Below, piece by piece: positions 61,001-64,000 of a DNA stretch of 64,000 bases. Below the pieces are notes generated by a model. That model searched no databases. It was given only the letters and a program-made list of their open reading frames with translations, and had not been told where the DNA came from. The stretch lies in the NCBI GenBank assembly GCA_025352565.1, contig JANXTF010000034.1, forward strand, positions 1 to 64,000. The letters are read 5' to 3'. This stretch comes from Rhodospirillales bacterium. GTDB taxonomy: Bacteria > Pseudomonadota > Alphaproteobacteria > Acetobacterales > Acetobacteraceae. The position numbers were made by a program, and so were the translations under genes. Position 1 is the stretch's first letter. Each line of letters opens with the position of its first letter.

Positions 61001-61142
61001 GGAGCGCATCCTCGAATTGCAGCAACGCAAGGCGGAGCTGGCCAACCTCGCCTTCGACGCGGAGGGCGACCTCGCACGGCTGGAATTCGACGAGATCGAG
61101 TTCCTGTTCGGCGACGGCGACCCGCAAAAGAAGGCCGCCTGA
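58035..61142 (+). CDS. SNF2-family helicase with SWIM zinc finger
   Basis: A 1035-residue DNA translocase. The N-terminus has a SWIM zinc site, CTCRNPACIHVAATLLGALD (CxC...CxH). The helicase core begins near residue 575: FLADDMGLGKTAQTIAHIA (Walker A), VLDEAQAIKSPDAKTT (DEAQ box), LSGTPIENNLGELWSQF, and C-terminal RVLLFSQFTSMLDLIKPRLE and QASDRAHRIGQTKSVFVYK. Such proteins remodel protein-DNA complexes or aid repair and transcription. The ATG at 58035 is within the expected distance of the SWIM domain. No partner gene is adjacent. Confidence 0.92.
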   Translation: MSTPYSSDDLGRLFDAATLTRGRTLVLLGAVEVKLAGDVVSAAVEDRGVRRTTRAEPAIRGRRVVFDATCTCRNPACIHVAATLLGALDRFPALRATEQKSLFEKLGGTAPAERRLVIFDLEPGRAPDACFVTTSTVGERGGAPAATTPARIVGDPTHPATLVAVARLLGAGDASRTGVSTADVPELLPLLARSGRARWAATGKTLAAGEDRVFDGSAIPRLPPKSAILLGRTGPWYVDAATGNVGRVRVRAAIAAKAAPAKAERGRRQPLAVRTPVVEQAIIEHTPTPMLRLRKLHCPDDFGRLALLDALTVDFDYGGEITSGDDERQFVPSATKGGRSFIRRDPAAEASAFEMLKQDGFVTMRVADPAAPKGRRVFVYRGREAGEHWHRFVSDRLPALESLGFRSMIDRDFGPRPAQRVGAFDVRVADAMKGSFSLDFGIEIEGVRCPLLPILSHLHARGGIDNAQIVGDDLITSLADGRVVKLPAERIRRLLSIMGDLIEAAGRTGDATIVLPEAEAPTVLELEEVLATRWQNAAAIESYVARFRADPNIVPVVVPAAFKATLRPYQQQGVDWLQHLMAHRLGGFLADDMGLGKTAQTIAHIAVEHAAGRLDRPALIVLPTSLIPNWIAELGKFAPYLRSVVLHGMERHQKRENLDGYDVVITTYTVLARDIAMMKAMEWHIVVLDEAQAIKSPDAKTTRAVGLLQARQRVCLSGTPIENNLGELWSQFTFLMPGLLGDRRGFAKRFRTPIEKKGDDVRRMQLVSRIRPFILRRTKSEVATELPPKHTILRRITLAPDQRELYETIRLTMHEKVREQVAEMSLARSRIVVLDALLKLRQACCDPRLVKLASARTIETSSKLDDLLEMLGEMIPEGRRVLLFSQFTSMLDLIKPRLEAAGIAFVELRGDTRDRAEPVRAFQALEVPVFLISLKAGGRGLNLTAADTVIHYDPWWNPAVEDQASDRAHRIGQTKSVFVYKMIAEDTVEERILELQQRKAELANLAFDAEGDLARLEFDEIEFLFGDGDPQKKAA

Positions 61143-61216
61143 CGCAAAATTCGGCTTTTCCAACCCATCCTTCGCGTGCCACCCTTGTGTTTAACGCATG
61201 TCGCTGCGCTTTATGT

Positions 61217-61228
61217 GCATTCGAATGC
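61217..61228. promoter_or_regulatory. Perfect 12-bp palindrome before the ribose-type ABC operon
   Basis: GCATTCGAATGC is fully self-complementary with a central CG. It lies 22 bases upstream of the ATPase start, between it and the SNF2 stop. LacI-family sugar regulators use even palindromes with a central CG, so an operator is plausible; a chance occurrence is possible. No regulator gene is visible nearby. Confidence 0.45.
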
Positions 61229-61249
61229 GTTTGTGCCAGGAGGGCGTCG

Positions 61250-62062
61250 ATGCGTCAGGATATGGGTGCTTCGGGCGTACGCCAGGGCAATGCGCCGATC
61301 CTTGAGGCGCGTGGGATCGTGAAGCATTTCGGCCATGTGCAGGCGTTGCAGGGGGTGGATTTCGAGGCCCATGCCGGCGAGATCACCGCCATGATCGGCG
61401 ATAACGGCGCCGGCAAGAGCACCTTGGTGAAAATCCTGTCCGGCGTGTTCAAGCCGACTTCCGGCACCATTTTCGTCAATGGCCGCGAGGTGTCGTTCTC
61501 CTCCCCGGCCGATGCGCACGCGCAAGGGCTGGAGACGGTCTATCAGGACTTGTCGGTGGCGCAGGATCTGAGCCCGGCGGCCAACATGTTCATGGGCCGC
61601 GAGAAGAAGCTTCCCGGCCTGCTGGGCAAGCTCGGCTTTCTCGACAACGTGACCATGCGGCGTGACAGCGTGGCGGCATTCGAGCGGCTGAAGGTGAGCC
61701 TGAAGGATATGGAGACGCCGATCTCCAGCCTGTCGGGCGGCCAGCGCCAGAGTGTGGCGATCTGCCGCTCGATCATGTGGGCGAAAAGCGTGGTGTTCAT
61801 GGACGAGCCGACGGCGGCGCTCGGCGTGCTGCAGACCGCGCGCACGCTGGAGTTGATCCGCCGTATCCGCGACACCGGCGTGGCGATCGTCCTCATCAGC
61901 CACAACATGCGCGATGTGCTCGAAGTGGCCGACGTCGTCGAGGTGCTGCGGCTGGGCCGGCGCATCGCCCGCTACAAGAACGACGGCACGACCTCGGTGC
62001 AGGACCTCGTGGGTGCCATGACCGGGGCGCTCGACCCGGTCGCCGAGGAGTTCGCCGCATGA
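61250..62062 (+). CDS. Ribose-type ABC transporter ATPase (single domain)
   Basis: A 270-residue ATPase with one nucleotide-binding domain: Walker A GDNGAGKSTLVKILSGV, signature SLSGGQRQSVAICRS, Walker B SVVFMDEPTAALG, histidine in LISHNMRDV. E. coli RbsA/XylG have two such domains; single-domain versions occur in fructose-type systems like FrcA. CAGGAGG precedes the ATG at 61250. It overlaps the permease start by four bases (ATGA), so they are coupled. Confidence 0.92.
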   Translation: MRQDMGASGVRQGNAPILEARGIVKHFGHVQALQGVDFEAHAGEITAMIGDNGAGKSTLVKILSGVFKPTSGTIFVNGREVSFSSPADAHAQGLETVYQDLSVAQDLSPAANMFMGREKKLPGLLGKLGFLDNVTMRRDSVAAFERLKVSLKDMETPISSLSGGQRQSVAICRSIMWAKSVVFMDEPTAALGVLQTARTLELIRRIRDTGVAIVLISHNMRDVLEVADVVEVLRLGRRIARYKNDGTTSVQDLVGAMTGALDPVAEEFAA

Positions 62063-63087
62063 GCATTCCCGACACGGCGGTCGAACCCGTCACCTACATG
62101 GCCGGCGCCGCCGCGCCCACGACGGGCAAGAAGCTGCGGGCGGCGATGAACTCGTCGCCGTTCTACATGCTGCTCATCCTCATCGTGCTGGTCGGGTTCT
62201 TCTCGTATGTCAGCCCGAATTTCGCGACCACGTTCAACGTGCGGAACGTGTTCCTCGACGCGTCCACGCTGATGATCCTGGCGATCGGGATGACCTATGT
62301 GATGATCTCCGGAGGCTTCGACCTCTCGATCGGGTCGGTGCTCGTGTTCAGCGGCGTGCTCGCCGCCAAGACGATGGAGTGGATCGGCACCGACAATGCC
62401 ATGACCGTGGGCGCGGGGCTGCTCGCGGCCCTCGTCGGCGGCCTCGCCTGGGGCCTGTTCAACGGGTTTTGCATCTCGCGCCTTCGCGTTTCGGCGCTGA
62501 TCACCACGCTTGGCTCGATGGGCTCCGCCCTCGGGCTGTCCTACCTGCTGACCGGGGGCAGCGATGTCCGGACCGTGCCCAACACGCTGATCAAGATCAG
62601 CACGGGCAGTTTTTTCAACGTTCCCTACCTCGTCATCATCACCGTCGTGTTCACGATCATTGGCATGGTATGGCTGCACATGACCCGCTTCGGGCGGCAC
62701 ACGTACATCGTGGGCTCGAACCCCGAAGCGGCACGCCGGGCCGGCATCAACGTGGGCAACCACCAGATGCGCCTGTACGCGCTGAGCGGCCTGCTGGCCG
62801 GCGTCGCCGCGATGCTGTCGCTCGGGCGGTTCGCCACCACGACGCTGGAGGGCCACGGCAACGATCCGCTCGATGCGATCACGGCCGTGGTGCTCGGCGG
62901 CACCAGCCTCGTCGGCGGGAGCGGGACGATCATCGGCACGGTGATCGGCGTGTTCATTCCCGCCGTTCTCTCCAACGGCTTCATCATCATGGGGATCGCG
63001 CCGTTCTGGCAGATGGTGGTGATCGGCTTCGTCGTGATCGCCGCCGTCTACGCCGACCAGATCAAGCGCAGCCGACGCGCCGCCTGA
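62059..63087 (+). CDS. Ribose-type ABC transporter permease
   Basis: A 342-residue inner membrane permease of the RbsC/FrcC family. It has about eight to ten hydrophobic helices, the signature MTYVMISGGFDLSIGSVLVF, and the conserved GGTSLVGGSGTIIGTVIGVF block in the C-terminal half. The N-terminus is cytoplasmic and polar for about 30 residues. It pairs with the ATPase encoded upstream and the binding protein encoded downstream. Confidence 0.93.
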   Translation: MSIPDTAVEPVTYMAGAAAPTTGKKLRAAMNSSPFYMLLILIVLVGFFSYVSPNFATTFNVRNVFLDASTLMILAIGMTYVMISGGFDLSIGSVLVFSGVLAAKTMEWIGTDNAMTVGAGLLAALVGGLAWGLFNGFCISRLRVSALITTLGSMGSALGLSYLLTGGSDVRTVPNTLIKISTGSFFNVPYLVIITVVFTIIGMVWLHMTRFGRHTYIVGSNPEAARRAGINVGNHQMRLYALSGLLAGVAAMLSLGRFATTTLEGHGNDPLDAITAVVLGGTSLVGGSGTIIGTVIGVFIPAVLSNGFIIMGIAPFWQMVVIGFVVIAAVYADQIKRSRRAA

Positions 63088-63114
63088 AATCCACGAGTCA
63101 ACAAGGAACCTGCA

Positions 63115-64000
63115 ATGCGCCTCAAACTGACCACCGCCCTCACGCTCTCGCTCGCGGCGTTCGCCTCCGTGACCCCCTCGTCCGGAGCGCGGGCCGCCGA
63201 CAAGGCCCCCTTCAAGGTGACGTTCATCCAGAGCCTGACCGGGAACCCCTTCTATGACACCGTCGCCTGCGGCGCGGCCGAGGCGGCCAAGCGGCTGGGA
63301 ATTGACTTCAACTACCAAGGCCCTGCCCAGTACCAGGCCCAGTTGCAGATGCGTGTGCTGAACGCGGTGATAGCGGCCAAGCCCGACGGCATCCTGTTCG
63401 CGGCGTCGGACCCGATCGCGCTCAACCCGACGCTGCTGCAGGCCAAGGAGCTGGGCATCAAGATCATCTCGATCGACGGCGACGTCACCGACAAGAGCAT
63501 CGCGATCGCCAATGTCCAATCCGACAATGTGCTCGGCAGGCAGAAGGCGGCGCAGGCGATGGCGCAGCTGATCGGCGACAAGGGCAAGGTGATGGCGATG
63601 ATGAACACGCCGGCACCGACGGTCTCGGCGCAGCGGCTGGAGGGCTTCACCACCGAGATCGCCAAGCACCCAGGCATCACCTATCTCGGCGTGCAGTACA
63701 GCGCCAACCAGACATCCAAGGCCGCCTCGATCGTCAGCTCGACCATCGCCGCCCACCCGGACCTCGCCGGAGTGTTCACGATCACCACCAACAACACCGA
63801 AGGCGCCGCGACCGGCGTGCGCGAATCCGACCATATCGGGAAGGTGAAGATCGTCGGCTTCGACACCTCCGACCCGATCGTGGAAGCGATCCGCAACGGC
63901 ATCGTGGATGCGGACATCGTGCAATACCCGTATCGCGTCGGCCAACTCGGCGTCGAGATGATGAACGACGTTCTGAACAGCAAGACCGTCGAGCGGCAGG
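63115..64000 (+). CDS. Ribose-type periplasmic sugar-binding protein, partial at window end
   Basis: The first 295 residues of a binding protein of the RbsB/LacI-like class; the reading frame is open at the window edge. A signal peptide (RLKLTTALTLSLAAFASV) ends near AAD. Sugar-binding features are VTFIQSLTGNPFYDTVACGA, KPDGILFAASDP, ISIDGDV and VGFDTSDPIVEAIRNG. AAGGA precedes the ATG at 63115, 27 bases after the permease stop. The ligand is probably a pentose or fructose-like sugar. The C-terminus is cut by the window. Confidence 0.9.
   Translation, partial: MRLKLTTALTLSLAAFASVTPSSGARAADKAPFKVTFIQSLTGNPFYDTVACGAAEAAKRLGIDFNYQGPAQYQAQLQMRVLNAVIAAKPDGILFAASDPIALNPTLLQAKELGIKIISIDGDVTDKSIAIANVQSDNVLGRQKAAQAMAQLIGDKGKVMAMMNTPAPTVSAQRLEGFTTEIAKHPGITYLGVQYSANQTSKAASIVSSTIAAHPDLAGVFTITTNNTEGAATGVRESDHIGKVKIVGFDTSDPIVEAIRNGIVDADIVQYPYRVGQLGVEMMNDVLNSKTVERQ

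Noticed and set aside
57900-61163. Very long minus-strand open frame opposite the SNF2 gene
   Set aside because: Composition is dominated by Arg, Gln, His, Gly and Ala as in GC-rich antisense frames, with no domains; the plus-strand frame has complete SNF2 motifs.
1-64000. CRISPR arrays, prophage modules, insertion sequences, tRNA or rRNA genes
   Set aside because: No spaced repeats, integrase, transposase, phage structural genes or RNA gene signatures were seen; intergenic gaps are too short for most of them.

Overview
The window is GC-rich, gene-dense DNA (intergenic gaps all under about 220 bp) that looks like chromosome of an aerobic alphaproteobacterium. The best placement clue is the run nagZ - site-2 protease - scpA - scpB - tatB - tatC - serS, an arrangement typical of Alphaproteobacteria. 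High GC, many ABC transporters and box genes fit Acetobacteraceae or related Rhodospirillales, but the family is inference. I see no tRNA, rRNA, CRISPR array, phage module or insertion sequence, and no gene-free stretch over 300 bp.

Layout. 1-2438 (minus): part of a sugar ABC importer (permease, binding protein) with a nested stem-loop between the genes. 2559-4750: DnaJ-class co-chaperone and FAD oxidoreductase. 4797-11998: surface polysaccharide cluster with a DUF4214/double-GT2 protein, a heptose-7-phosphate-type GHMP kinase, and a 1327-residue methyltransferase/coiled-coil/repeat/GT2/GT4 fusion. 12129-15476: class III aminotransferase, then divergent malonyl-CoA decarboxylase and a DUF3830 protein. 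15501-17392: an 11-codon leader ORF and 42-residue membrane protein in an AT-rich island, a secreted dienelactone-type hydrolase, and a GST-kappa/HCCA isomerase-like protein. 17395-21481: a coupled operon of serine hydrolase, SIS-domain sugar-phosphate enzyme, anmK, DUF938 methyltransferase and ynfA, apparently for cell-wall sugar recycling. 21440-25847: small antisense ORF, ada with a plausible Ada box, an MFS exporter and an orphan peptide-type binding protein. 25854-33217 (minus): chemoreceptor, then serS-tatC-tatB-scpB-scpA-M50 protease-nagZ. 33243-37730: large autotransporter. 37841-44690 (minus): a complete Dpp/Opp-type ABC importer led by a phosphonate monoester hydrolase/sulfatase gene. 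44809-46191: NarK/NRT2-family transporter.

46409-52061 (minus) is an aerobic benzoyl-CoA (box) pathway: boxC, boxB, a type II toxin-antitoxin pair, then boxA, with an alpha/beta hydrolase gene upstream of boxC. BoxA and BoxB epoxidise benzoyl-CoA and BoxC opens the ring. A TGCA-N6-TGCA site overlaps the likely boxC promoter, as expected for a BoxR/BzdR-type repressor. 52120-52677 is a secreted helix-hairpin-helix protein ending in a strong intrinsic terminator. 52819-57890 holds a class III CoA-transferase, a divergent aldehyde dehydrogenase, an RraA-like protein and a PLP decarboxylase. 58035-61142 is a SWIM/SNF2 helicase. 61250 to the end is a ribose-type ABC importer (ATPase, permease, binding protein cut by the window edge) with a 12-bp palindrome just upstream.

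The most unusual items are the toxin-antitoxin pair inside the box operon under a catabolic promoter, the non-canonical anmK operon lacking a visible murQ, the phosphodiesterase-led ABC operon with an orphan binding-protein paralogue 17 kb away, the five-repeat multi-domain glycosyltransferase, and the leader-peptide/small-membrane-protein pair.
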